Shown: in pieces, positions 37,190 through 45,612 of the stretch
How the letters are laid out: each line of letters starts with the position of its first letter
Numbering within the stretch: the stretch's first letter is position 1
DNA from: DATFDN01 sp963762525
GTDB lineage: Bacteria > Pseudomonadota > Alphaproteobacteria > Acetobacterales > Acetobacteraceae
Direction of reading: 5' to 3'
Assembly (NCBI GenBank): GCA_963762525.1
Contig: CAVXKT010000004.1
Span: forward strand, 124,001-188,000
Length of the DNA: 64,000 bases
Made by a program: the position numbers and the translations under genes
The notes under the pieces: model-generated
What the model was told of the DNA's origin: nothing
What the model saw: the letters and a program-made list of their open reading frames with translations, nothing else
Database searches by the model: none

Positions 37190-37347
37190 GGCGCCTTCTA
37201 GCCCGGTGCCAGGAAGATTGGGAACGTGCTCGCATTCTCGGGCGAGCTTCCGGGCGGGGAAATTGGCCTGGCCCGGGCGCCAACGTCCGCCGCTTTGACG
37301 CCCCGAACCGCACCGGATATGTTCGCTCGGCCATATCGCCGGAGGCC

Positions 37348-38256
37348 GTGATGCATCGTCGCGCGCTGTTGCTCGCGTCGCTTGTGCCCCTTGCAGTGCG
37401 CGCCCGCGCCGAGGGCGTGCTGCGCGTCGCCTATGCCGGTTCGATGGGCGTGGTGATGGACCGGATGCTCGGCCCCGCCTTTGCCGCCGCCAACGGCGTC
37501 ACCTATCAGGGCACCGGCCAGGGCGCCTTCGCGCTGGCGCGGCTGCTGGTCGCCGGCACCATGCAGGCCGACGTGTTCGTCTCGATCACGCCCGGACCGA
37601 TGCAGTTGCTGCTGAAGGCAAAGAAGACGGACACCGCGATCCCGATCGCCGGGACCAGCATGGTCATCGCCTACAGCGCGCACAGCCGCTTCGCCGCCGG
37701 CCTGAAGAGCGCCGCCGAAAGCCACGGTTCGTGGTGGCACGTCCTCCAGACCCCCGGCTTTCGCTTCGGACGCACTGATCCCGTCACCGATCCGCAGGGG
37801 CGGGCGATCATCTTCACGATGGAACTGGCCGAGCACTATTACCGCGTGCCCGATCTCGCCCGATCCATCCTCGGCCCGGTGATCAATCCGGCGCAGATTT
37901 TTGCCGAGCCGTCGCTGCTGACGCGGCTGGAGAGCGGGCAGATCGACGCAAGTTCGGGTTATCGAAGCGCGGTGGTCTCCCGCCACCTTGAGTTTGTGGA
38001 ACTGCCGGCGGCGATCAACCTCGCCGACCCGGCTCTGGAGTCGGATTATGCGCGCGTGTCCGTGCGGCTCCCGAAGCCGGGCGGCGGCGAAACCGTCGCC
38101 CGCCCCGAGCCGCTGGTGTTCTATGCCGCGCTGCTGAAGAATGCCGCCAATCCGGACGCCGGGCGGCGCTTCCTCGATTTCCTCACCTCCTTGCAAGGTC
38201 GCAAGCTGCTGACCGAAGCCGGGTATGGTCCGCCGGAGGGTGGTCCGCTCGCGTGA
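37348..38256 (+). CDS. Molybdate/tungstate-type ABC transporter substrate-binding protein
   Basis: A 302-residue periplasmic binding protein of the WtpA/ModA oxyanion group. It has a signal peptide (MHRRALLLASLVPLAVRARA), then GVLRVAYAGSMGVVMDRMLG, typical of this family, and GTGQGAFALARLLVAG. It begins a three-gene importer: its TGA overlaps the GTG of the permease. Molybdate, tungstate or another oxyanion is inferred from the family and the ATPase's C-terminal domain. Specificity cannot be read. Confidence 0.8.
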   Translation: MMHRRALLLASLVPLAVRARAEGVLRVAYAGSMGVVMDRMLGPAFAAANGVTYQGTGQGAFALARLLVAGTMQADVFVSITPGPMQLLLKAKKTDTAIPIAGTSMVIAYSAHSRFAAGLKSAAESHGSWWHVLQTPGFRFGRTDPVTDPQGRAIIFTMELAEHYYRVPDLARSILGPVINPAQIFAEPSLLTRLESGQIDASSGYRSAVVSRHLEFVELPAAINLADPALESDYARVSVRLPKPGGGETVARPEPLVFYAALLKNAANPDAGRRFLDFLTSLQGRKLLTEAGYGPPEGGPLA

Positions 38257-38993
38257 TCGCGCTCGCCCTCCTGGCACTGATCCTGCTCGGTGCACCGTTC
38301 GTGGCGCTGATCGCAGTGACCGATTGGCGGGGCTTCGGCCTGCAACCGGGCGATGCAGGCTCGCTCGCCACCTCGATCGGCGGCACCGCCCTGGCGCTGG
38401 CGATCGTGGTCGCGCTCGGCACGCCGCTGGCTCGCATGCTGGCGCGTCGCGATTTCCGGGGCAAGTTGGTTGCCGAGGCGGTGCTGCTGATCGCGCTGCT
38501 GACGCCACCGCTCGCACTCGGCATCCTGCTCGCCACCCTCTACGGCCCGGCCGGGGTCGCGGGGAGCGCATTGCAGCGCGCGGGGCTTAGCCTCACCAAC
38601 ACACCGGGCGCCTTCGTGCTGGCGCAGGTGTATGGCGCCATGCCCTATTATGTGCTCGCCGCGCGCGCCGCGTTCGAGGCGGTGCCGCAGGAGCTGGAGC
38701 GGATCGCGCTCACCTTGGGAAAGGCACCGTGGCAGGTGTTCGCCGCGGTCACCCTGCCGATGGCGCGCGCGGGTCTTGCCGCGGCGATGGCACTGGCCTG
38801 GGTGCGCGCGCTCGGCGAGTTCGGGACGGCGCTGATCATCGCCTACTACCCGCAGGGTATCCCGGTGAAGCTGTGGGTGAATTTGGAGGATGCCGGTCTC
38901 GCCAGCGTCTATCCGCTGCTGTGGCTGTTCTTTCTCGTCGCCCTGCCGCTGCCGCTCTGGCTCGGCCTCGTCACGCGGCAGGTGCGGGCGTGA
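38253..38993 (+). CDS. Molybdate/tungstate-type ABC transporter permease
   Basis: A 246-residue inner-membrane permease (ModB/WtpB/CysT type) with about six helices. The coupling motif that contacts the ATPase is EAVPQELERIALTLGKAPWQVF (EAA loop, near residues 145-165), followed by TLPMARAGLAAAMALAWVRA. The GTG start overlaps the binding-protein stop, and its own stop overlaps the ATPase GTG, so the three products are made in step. Confidence 0.85.
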   Translation: MIALALLALILLGAPFVALIAVTDWRGFGLQPGDAGSLATSIGGTALALAIVVALGTPLARMLARRDFRGKLVAEAVLLIALLTPPLALGILLATLYGPAGVAGSALQRAGLSLTNTPGAFVLAQVYGAMPYYVLAARAAFEAVPQELERIALTLGKAPWQVFAAVTLPMARAGLAAAMALAWVRALGEFGTALIIAYYPQGIPVKLWVNLEDAGLASVYPLLWLFFLVALPLPLWLGLVTRQVRA

Positions 38994-40051
38994 GCGCCCT
39001 GGTTCTTCCCCTATACCCCGGGCGCCCCGAAGCGGCGCCCCTGCCTCGGCTGGCGATCCATCTGAGGATCCGGCACCCGTTGCCGATCGAGGCGCGGTTT
39101 GAGTTGCAGGGCCTGACCGTGCTGCTCGGCCTCAGCGGCGAGGGAAAAACCACGCTGCTGCACGCCATCGCCGGACTCCTTCCCGCTGAGGGAACGCCCT
39201 TCGCCGGCCTGCCACCGCAAAGCCGGCCCGTGGGCTATCTCCCCCAGGGCTTCGGCCTGTTTCCGCATCTGAACGCGCGCGACAACGTCGCCTTTGGGCT
39301 GCCGCGCGGGCGCGACCGCCGCGGGCGAGCGATGATGCTGCTGGCGCGCTTCGGCCTTGCCGCGCTGGCCGAGCGTCGGCCGGCAACCCTCTCGGGCGGC
39401 GAACAGCAGCGGGTGGCGCTGGCCCGCGCCCTCGCCCGCGATCCTGAAATTCTGCTGCTGGACGAGCCCACCTCGGCGCTCGACGCGCCGACGCGCGACG
39501 AGGTGCTGGCGGAGCTATGTCGCGACCTGCACCGGCTTGGTATCCCCAGCCTGGTGGTGTCGCACGACGCTCAGGTGGCCGGCATGGCCGATTGGCTGGC
39601 GGTCATGACGGGACACGCGATCACGCAGCAGGGGCCGCCGGCCGAGGTGTTCGCGCGCCCCGCCTCGCGCGCGGTGGCGCGGCTGGTCGGATTCCGCAAT
39701 GTGTTCGCCGGCAGGATGCGCGCCGTCGCCCGCCCGGTCGCGACGGTGGAGATGGGCGGCGTTCTGCTGCGCGCGCCGGCACCGGAAGGCGATTGGCTTC
39801 GCCCCGGCGTGCCGGTCGGGGTCGCCATTCGCTCGGAGGACATCCTGCTCACATCCGCGGAACGACCGGCAACCGAGGCGAACACAGTCACGGTCACGAT
39901 CGATGAGGCGCGCGCCGAGGGCTCGGGGATGCGGGTCCGCGCCACCGGCGCCGTGCCGCTGAACATCCTGCTGCCGCGCGGCGCCCCTCTCCCCGCCTCC
40001 CCGGCGATGGCCGCAATCCCGGTGAGCGCGGTGCATCTGTTTCGGGAGTAG
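38990..40051 (+). CDS. Molybdate/tungstate-type ABC transporter ATPase
   Basis: A 353-residue ModC/WtpC-like ATPase. Walker A is GLSGEGKTTLLHAIAGLL, signature TLSGGEQQRVALARALARD, Walker B ILLLDEPTSALDAP and switch His VVSHDAQVA. The C-terminal ~120 residues (FAGRMRAVARPVATVEM to GVAIRSEDILL) are a TOBE/MOP-like domain, which in this family senses oxyanion levels. The GTG start overlaps the permease stop. It ends the operon and is convergent with the next gene. Confidence 0.88.
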   Translation: MSALVLPLYPGRPEAAPLPRLAIHLRIRHPLPIEARFELQGLTVLLGLSGEGKTTLLHAIAGLLPAEGTPFAGLPPQSRPVGYLPQGFGLFPHLNARDNVAFGLPRGRDRRGRAMMLLARFGLAALAERRPATLSGGEQQRVALARALARDPEILLLDEPTSALDAPTRDEVLAELCRDLHRLGIPSLVVSHDAQVAGMADWLAVMTGHAITQQGPPAEVFARPASRAVARLVGFRNVFAGRMRAVARPVATVEMGGVLLRAPAPEGDWLRPGVPVGVAIRSEDILLTSAERPATEANTVTVTIDEARAEGSGMRVRATGAVPLNILLPRGAPLPASPAMAAIPVSAVHLFRE

Positions 40052-40103
40052 TTCCTCAGCCCGGCGACGGCGGCAATGAAACCAACCGCCCGGCCAGCTC
40101 GAC

Positions 40104-40421
40104 CTAATCGATGCCGCCGTCCCAATAAGCGATCAGCGCCGCGGTGTTGAGCCCGATCCACGCCCGCACCGCATCGAAATCCGCCGTGCTCAGGTCGCCG
40201 GCGACCAGGCGAGGGACCGGACGGAGCGCCACGACGGACGTGTTGCCCGGGTCCATGCTCGGTCCGTGCGCAAGGCAGACCTTGATCCGCACATCATGGC
40301 GCGCATTGCCGCGCGCTCTAACCCAGACCGTCATCGGCAGGCCGGTGGTCGAAGGATACAGGTTTGCGATCTCGAAGAGGTCTTGCTCCTCGTCGGCGGT
40401 AAGGGGTGCGACCCGGGACAT
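40104..40421 (-). CDS. Conserved hypothetical protein
   Basis: A 105-residue acidic protein with a distinctive ANLYPSTTGLPMTVWVRARG block and an Ala/Trp-rich tail (AVRAWIGLNTAALIAYWDGG). I recall relatives as unnamed proteins in alphaproteobacteria, sometimes beside small uncharacterised or toxin-type genes. There is no signal peptide and no membrane segment. Function unknown. It lies eight bases downstream of the luciferase-like gene in the same orientation. Confidence 0.6.
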   Translation of the reverse strand: MSRVAPLTADEEQDLFEIANLYPSTTGLPMTVWVRARGNARHDVRIKVCLAHGPSMDPGNTSVVALRPVPRLVAGDLSTADFDAVRAWIGLNTAALIAYWDGGID

Positions 40422-40430
40422 CTCCAGCCC

Positions 40431-41390
40431 CTACGAACCGGCAGGGGCGGAAGCGATCGTCTTCGGCCAGCGCCGCGTCACCTCCGGCAGCACCTCCTCG
40501 ATCAGCCGGCGGGTCTGCGCCGGCATCTCGTCTCCGCCCGCCACCGGGCGGAGGATGAATTTGGAGACGCCGGCCTCGACATACTCGGCGATCCGGCCGA
40601 GCACGGCCGCCGCGCCGCCGATGGCGAAGTATCCGCCGGGATCGCGCCCAGTGCGGGCGCGGTAGGCGTCGTAGGCGCTGGACAACGCCGGGTCGGCGGG
40701 ATCGCCGAAGCGGAACGGAATGCCGGCGCCGTAGTGGTCCTCCTCGATGGTGCGCCCGTTCTCCGCCAGTTCGCGCTTGATGGCGGCGATCACCCCGCCC
40801 GCCTGCGCCGGGGTTTCCGGGCCGGCCTGCCAGCCGGTGCCGTATCGTGCGGCGCGGCGCACCGCCGCCGCGCTGCCGCCGCCGATCCACATCGGCAGCT
40901 CGGCCTGCACTGGCCGCGGCGCGATGGAGGCGCCGGCGAGCGTAAAGAACCGGCCGGCGAAATCCACCCGCTCCTCGGTCCAGAGATGCCTTATGACCGC
41001 CAACGCCTCGTCGGTCCGCGCGCCGCGCGTTCGGGTATCCAGGGCAAGCGCCCGCCACTCCGGCGCCAGCGGGCCGCCGATCCCGAAGCCGGGCAGCATC
41101 CGCCCCTCGGAGAGCACGTCGATGGTGGCGCACTGCTTGGCGGCCAGCAGCGGGTCGCGCATAGCGAGCGACAGCACGTTCATCCCGAGCTTGAGCCGTC
41201 GCGTTCGTCCCGCCACCGCGGCCAGCGCGGCCAGGCACTCCAGGATCGGATGACGGCTCACCAGCCGGTCGGTCTGCCAGAAGCTGTCGATGCCGCCTTG
41301 TTCGCAGAGATCGATCCAGCGCCAGAAATCCGCAGCGCTGGCGAACGGATACTCCGCCAACCCGATCCCGACGGCGATGTTGCGGGTCAT
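40431..41390 (-). CDS. LLM-class flavin-dependent oxidoreductase
   Basis: A 319-residue luciferase-like (beta/alpha)8-barrel monooxygenase or F420/FMN oxidoreductase. The N-terminus SFWQTDRLVSRHPILECLAA and the blocks LKLGMNVLSLAMRDPLLAAK, LPGFGIGGPLAPEWRALAL and PMWIGGGSAAAVRRAARYGT are family marks. The start ATG at 41390 is two bases from the ridA stop. Co-transcription with a RidA protein suggests degradation of an N-containing compound, but no substrate is shown. Confidence 0.85.
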   Translation of the reverse strand: MTRNIAVGIGLAEYPFASAADFWRWIDLCEQGGIDSFWQTDRLVSRHPILECLAALAAVAGRTRRLKLGMNVLSLAMRDPLLAAKQCATIDVLSEGRMLPGFGIGGPLAPEWRALALDTRTRGARTDEALAVIRHLWTEERVDFAGRFFTLAGASIAPRPVQAELPMWIGGGSAAAVRRAARYGTGWQAGPETPAQAGGVIAAIKRELAENGRTIEEDHYGAGIPFRFGDPADPALSSAYDAYRARTGRDPGGYFAIGGAAAVLGRIAEYVEAGVSKFILRPVAGGDEMPAQTRRLIEEVLPEVTRRWPKTIASAPAGS

Positions 41391-41391
41391 C

Positions 41392-41808
41392 TCAGATCGC
41401 CGCCACTGCCTCGATCTCGATCATGAAATCGGGACCGTAGAGTTTCGATACTTCGATCAGCGTGACGGCCGGCGCAGCGGGCGGCGAAGTGGTTGCAAAG
41501 AACCGGTTGCGGGCCTCTCGGTACATCGGCAGCTGATCCATGTTGCGAAGAAAAACCGTCAGCTTGACCAGATTGCTCGCCGTGCATCCGACCGCTTGAA
41601 GGGCCACGCCCAGATTTCGGAACACTTGCTCCGCCTGCGCGGCAAAATCATTGTTTCCGACCAACTCGCCGCTTCGATCGAGGGCCGTCTGGCCGGCAAT
41701 GAAGATCATGCGGCCGGCCCGAACCTCCACGACCTGTGAATAGCCGGGCGGCGGACCAAGCTCGGGCGGGTTAATGCGCCGGATGGGATGATTCGCACCT
41801 TCAGTCAC
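41392..41808 (-). CDS. RidA/YjgF family protein
   Basis: A 138-residue small trimeric protein of the RidA family, typically hydrolysing reactive enamine/imine intermediates. FIAGQTALDRSGELVGNNDF, FRNLGVALQAVGCTASNLVK and a conserved PAVTLIEVSKLYGPDFMIEI block are seen. The GTG start at 41808 overlaps the end of the small upstream ORF. It is co-oriented with the flavin oxidoreductase. Confidence 0.85.
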   Translation of the reverse strand: MTEGANHPIRRINPPELGPPPGYSQVVEVRAGRMIFIAGQTALDRSGELVGNNDFAAQAEQVFRNLGVALQAVGCTASNLVKLTVFLRNMDQLPMYREARNRFFATTSPPAAPAVTLIEVSKLYGPDFMIEIEAVAAI

Positions 41809-41938
41809 GTCGCTCCACGCCTTGGTCGACCGATTTCATAAAGGTTGCCCGAACCGTCGTAGGGCGGACGCAGTCCCAATCGATGACCATGCCCGCCTCG
41901 TGCCGCATCGTCTCCAACTCCTTAGCCGTGTATCTCAC
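41801..41938 (-). CDS. BrnA-like antitoxin fragment or short protein
   Basis: A 45-residue ORF starting at GTG 41938 behind a good GGAGAC ribosome site: VRYTAKELETMRHEAGMVID then WDCVRPTTVRATF. The N-terminus resembles BrnA-type antitoxins (RYTxEEL..M, DWxRVxxxT), but the DNA-binding half is absent and no toxin (BrnT) is next to it. It ends inside the RidA start. It may be an antitoxin relic or an unrelated small protein. Confidence 0.4.
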   Translation of the reverse strand: MRYTAKELETMRHEAGMVIDWDCVRPTTVRATFMKSVDQGVERRD

Positions 41939-42127
41939 GATAGCTGTCTCCTCGCCATCTCGCGCTCTCCTCACTCGAATATAGTGGCATGTGGCAATTT
42001 GCGGAAACCTTGCGACGCTATCCCGGACCCGGCAGGATCGCTCTAATAAGCGGCGGCCGGATGCAGTGACTTCTCGCGTCTCGATTTCCAGTGGAGTTAT
42101 ACCAGCGCCCAATGCCTTGACCGTTCG

Positions 42128-42230
42128 CAACCCCTCCCCCCGGCCCCCTCCCGCAAGGGGAGGGGGAGAAGCGGACCGCTCAGAACGGCCCCCCTCCCCT
42201 TGCGGGAGGGGATGGGGGAGGGGTCGGCGC
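42128..42230. repeat. Intergenic palindromic repeat pair
   Basis: Two inverted arms, CCCTCCCGCAAGGGGAGGGG (near 42147) and CCCCTCCCCTTGCGGGAGGG (near 42191), separated by ~22 bp. They can form one large stem, and each arm also folds on itself through CCCGCAAGGG. This is the widespread intergenic element type of GC-rich alphaproteobacteria. It reaches into the apparent start of the MFS gene. Confidence 0.75.
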
Positions 42231-43462
42231 CCGAGTTGAGCAGGAGCCTCACCGCGCGGCTCGCCCGCACGCCGGCCGTCGCGTTCGCCGGCGCCGATTT
42301 CTGGCGCCTCTGGTACGCCGGGCTCACGGTGTTCATGGTGCGCTGGATGGAGACGCTGGCGATGGCGGTCTTCGTCTTCCAGCACACCGGCTCGCCGTTT
42401 CTGGTGGCGATGACCCAGCTGTTGCGGCTGCTGCCGATGGGGCTGCTCGGCGCCTTTCTCGGTGTCGGCGCCGAGCGCATGCAGCGGCGCAGCGCGCTCG
42501 CCGCCGTCACCCTGATGATGGCGGCCAGCTCGGGCGCGCTGGCCGTTCTGGCATGGGCCGGCAACCTGCATGTCTGGCACATCATGATCGCCTGCTTCGT
42601 CAACGGCATCGGCTGGGCGGCCGACAACCCGGTGCGCCGGGTCGCCATCGGCGAGGTGGTGGGATCGGAGCGCATGGGGCTGGCGATGTCGCTCGACGTC
42701 GCCGCCAACAACGGCAGCCGGATGCTGGGGCCGACCGCCGGCGGCCTGCTGCTGGCGAGCGCCGGCATCGGCGGCGTATTCACCTTCAGCGTCGCCCTGT
42801 ACGCGACCTCGCTGATCGCCACGCTGCTGCTGCGCTACCGCAACCAGCACGCCACATCCGGGCAGGCCGCCGTGCTCGCGCGCATCGCCGAGGGGCTGCG
42901 GGTGGTGCGCCAGGACCGGCGCCTGGTGGGCACGCTGATGGTAACGGTAATCTACAACGTGTTCGCCTGGCCGTTCACCAGCATGATCCCGGTGATCGCG
43001 CAGGGCAGCCTGCACCTCAGCGACGCCGCGACCGGCGGCTTGCAGAGCATGGACGGGGTCGGCGCCTTCCTCGGCGCCATCGCCATCGCGCTGGCGGTGC
43101 GCCGGCGGCACTACCGGGCCGCCTATATCGGCGGCGTCTTGTCCTACCTGGTCATGATCATCGCCTTCGCGCTGACCGCGCACCCGCTGCCGGCCGGGGC
43201 GGCGCTGCTGGCCGAGGGGCTCGGCGGCTCCGGCTTCAGCATCATGCAGGCGACGCTCGTGTATTTATTCGCGCCAGCGGAGATGCGCAGCCGGATGCTG
43301 GGCGTGTTGTCGGTGTGCATCGGGCTCGGCCCGATCGGCTTCCTGAACATCGGCTTGCTCGCCGACTGGCTGGGCGCACCGATGGCGACGGTGGTCATGG
43401 GGATCGAGGGTCTGATCGCGATGGCGCTGGCCTTCCCGCTGTGGCGGCGGATCGTCACGTGA
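42212..43462 (+). CDS. MFS transporter
   Basis: A ~416-residue 12-helix major facilitator of the Bcr/CflA-like or enterobactin-exporter-like type. Helices are clear in FMVRWMETLAMAVFVFQHTG, LLRLLPMGLLGAFLGV, LHVWHIMIACFVNGIGWAAD and onward to GIEGLIAMALAFPLW. The substrate is not known. The ATG at 42212 lies in the palindromic repeat. A TTG at 42236 after it is equally possible, since the first residues (MGEGSAPEL) come from repeat DNA. Confidence 0.85.
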   Translation: MGEGSAPELSRSLTARLARTPAVAFAGADFWRLWYAGLTVFMVRWMETLAMAVFVFQHTGSPFLVAMTQLLRLLPMGLLGAFLGVGAERMQRRSALAAVTLMMAASSGALAVLAWAGNLHVWHIMIACFVNGIGWAADNPVRRVAIGEVVGSERMGLAMSLDVAANNGSRMLGPTAGGLLLASAGIGGVFTFSVALYATSLIATLLLRYRNQHATSGQAAVLARIAEGLRVVRQDRRLVGTLMVTVIYNVFAWPFTSMIPVIAQGSLHLSDAATGGLQSMDGVGAFLGAIAIALAVRRRHYRAAYIGGVLSYLVMIIAFALTAHPLPAGAALLAEGLGGSGFSIMQATLVYLFAPAEMRSRMLGVLSVCIGLGPIGFLNIGLLADWLGAPMATVVMGIEGLIAMALAFPLWRRIVT

Positions 43463-43502
43463 TACCCACTCGGCCCTATCGTGGGCCGCGCGCGCGATCG
43501 GC

Positions 43503-44678
43503 CTATCGGCGCGGGAGCAACTGCTCGGCGAGGGTTGCCCAGTAGCTCGCGCCCACCGGCAGGATGTCGTCGTTGAAGTCATAGCGCGGGTGATGAACCA
43601 TCGGCTCGTCCCGGCCGCGGCCGCCGCCCAGCATGATGTAGCTGCCTTGCTTGGCGTTCAGCATGAAGGCGAAATCCTCGCCGCCCATGGTCGGATTGCG
43701 CATCGGCGCCACGCGCTGCTCGCCGGCGACCGCGCGCGCCGCCTCCACCGTCATCCGCGTCGCCTCCGCCTCGTTGACGGTGGCGGGATAGGCGCGGTCG
43801 AACACCACTTCGGCGTGCGCGCCGAAGCTCTCGGCGATGCCGGCGGCGAGGCGGCGCACGCCCGCCTCCAGCTTGTCGCCCACTTCGGGCTTGAACCATC
43901 GCGCCGTTCCCAACATCCGCACGGTCTCGGGGATCACGTTGTAGGTCTGGCCTCCGGCGATATGCCCGATGGTGACGACGCCGCTCTCGGTCGGATCAAT
44001 CCGGCGCGCCACGATGGTCTGCAACGCGCCCACGATCTGCGCCGCGATCACAATGGGATCGATGCCGTGATCGGGATGGGCGCCGTGCGAACCTTTGCCG
44101 GTGACGGTGATCTCGATATTCGCCACCGCCGCCATGATCGGGCCTTCACGCCAGACGAATTTGCCGGCGGGAACCGAGGGCCAGTTGTGCATCCCGAACA
44201 CGAGCTGCATCGGGCAGCGCTCGAACAGTCCCTCCTCCACCATGATACGGCCGCCGCCGAGATTCTCCTCCGCCGGCTGGAAGATCACGTAAACGGTGCC
44301 GTCGAAATGGCGGGTTTCGGCAAGATATCTGGCGGCGCCCAGCAGCATCGTCGTGTGCCCGTCGTGGCCGCAGGCGTGCATGACGCCGGGATTGGTCGAG
44401 GCGTGCGGCAGGCCCGTGGCTTCCTCGATCGGCAGCGCGTCCATGTCGGCGCGCAATCCGATCGCGCGGTTGCCCTCGCCACGACCGCGGATAACGCCGA
44501 CGACGCCGGTGCGCGCCAGCCCGGTGATGATTTCGTCAACGCCGAATTCGCGCAGCTTCTGCAGCACCACCCCGCTCGTGCGGACCTCCTGGAGCGCCAG
44601 TTCGGGATGCGCGTGCAAATCACGCCGCCAGGCGGTCATGTCCTCGTGGAAGTCGGCGATGCGGTTGATGATCGGCAT
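43503..44678 (-). CDS. M20 family amidohydrolase (hippurate-hydrolase-like)
   Basis: A 391-residue metal-dependent aminoacylase. The metal ligands lie in GLRADMDALPIEEATGL, MHACGHDGHTTMLLGAARYL and IFQPAEENLGGGRIMVEEGL. A dimerisation domain (ITVTGKGSHGAHPDHGIDP) follows, and MRNPTMGGEDFAFML is near the end. It should cleave N-acyl amino acids or similar amides in the cytoplasm. The ATG at 44678 is 14 bases from the upstream stop, so the two are probably one operon. Confidence 0.9.
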   Translation of the reverse strand: MPIINRIADFHEDMTAWRRDLHAHPELALQEVRTSGVVLQKLREFGVDEIITGLARTGVVGVIRGRGEGNRAIGLRADMDALPIEEATGLPHASTNPGVMHACGHDGHTTMLLGAARYLAETRHFDGTVYVIFQPAEENLGGGRIMVEEGLFERCPMQLVFGMHNWPSVPAGKFVWREGPIMAAVANIEITVTGKGSHGAHPDHGIDPIVIAAQIVGALQTIVARRIDPTESGVVTIGHIAGGQTYNVIPETVRMLGTARWFKPEVGDKLEAGVRRLAAGIAESFGAHAEVVFDRAYPATVNEAEATRMTVEAARAVAGEQRVAPMRNPTMGGEDFAFMLNAKQGSYIMLGGGRGRDEPMVHHPRYDFNDDILPVGASYWATLAEQLLPRR

Positions 44679-44692
44679 TGTGGTCTCCAGCG

Positions 44693-45541
44693 TCACGCCG
44701 AGTTGTGCGGCCGCGCGAAACTGCGCGCAAGTCCCTCCGTCAGAGCGATCGGCTCGATCCCGAGAACGGCGCGCATCGGGCTGATCTCGAATACCTTGTC
44801 TTCCAGCAGCCGCCGCAGTTCCGCCGGGCGCACGCGCGGCATTCCGGGCAGCACGCGCAGCAGCGGCGAAAGGGCCATCAGCACCGGTGCGGGGACCGGG
44901 AGGATGCGCGGTGGGCGCAAACCGGCGGCGGAGGCCACGGCGCGAACGAAATCCGCATAGGCGAGCGCCGCCGGCCCGGCGATGACCACCGCGCGCGCCG
45001 GCTCCGACGCGCGGCCGAGCGCAGCGATCAGCGACCGCGTCACGTCGTCCTGGTGGATCGGCTGCACCAACGCCCGCCCGCCATTCGGCAGCGGCACGAC
45101 GGGCAGACGACGCAGCAAGGCCGCCAGGCGCTGCACGTTGTCCTCGCCTGCGGCGCCGTAGATCATCGTCGGGTGCAGCATCATCCCCGCCCGGCCGGAG
45201 CGCAGGAACGCCGCTTCGCCGGCGATGACGCCCCGCCCGTGCGCATCCGGCCAGCGGGTGAATTTCCGCGTGCTGCCGATGAACACGAAGCGGGTGTCGG
45301 CCGGGGCGGCGTCCAGGATCGATCCGGCAAAACGGGCGTGCGCGCAGGAGACCACGATCGCCGCATCGGCCAGCGCCGCTCGCAGCGCCCGCGCATCGGC
45401 GATATCGGCGATGCGCGCGGGCCCGGGCCACCGCAGGGGGTTGCGCACGATCGCCACGAAGGGACGCCCGGCATCGGCCAAAGCGCGGCACAACGCCGCG
45501 CCCGAGCGGCCGGAGGCGCCGATCACATGTACGGGTTGCAT
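44693..45541 (-). CDS. NAD(P)-binding epimerase/dehydratase-like protein
   Basis: A 282-residue extended/atypical SDR. The Rossmann motif is VHVIGASGRSGAALCRALA. There is FVFIGSTRKFTRW where many SDRs have a Ser, and MMLHPTMIYGAAGEDNVQRL in the region of the catalytic Tyr. Relatives include NDUFA9-like and nucleoside-diphosphate-sugar epimerases. The exact reaction is unclear. It starts at 45541, divergent from the GH15 gene. Confidence 0.8.
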   Translation of the reverse strand: MQPVHVIGASGRSGAALCRALADAGRPFVAIVRNPLRWPGPARIADIADARALRAALADAAIVVSCAHARFAGSILDAAPADTRFVFIGSTRKFTRWPDAHGRGVIAGEAAFLRSGRAGMMLHPTMIYGAAGEDNVQRLAALLRRLPVVPLPNGGRALVQPIHQDDVTRSLIAALGRASEPARAVVIAGPAALAYADFVRAVASAAGLRPPRILPVPAPVLMALSPLLRVLPGMPRVRPAELRRLLEDKVFEISPMRAVLGIEPIALTEGLARSFARPHNSA

Positions 45542-45612
45542 TCAAATGCAGCGTGGTGACAAAGCCGGAAGAAGCGTCGAGCGTTGCGTTCGCATCGGAG
45601 AAGGAAACCCCC

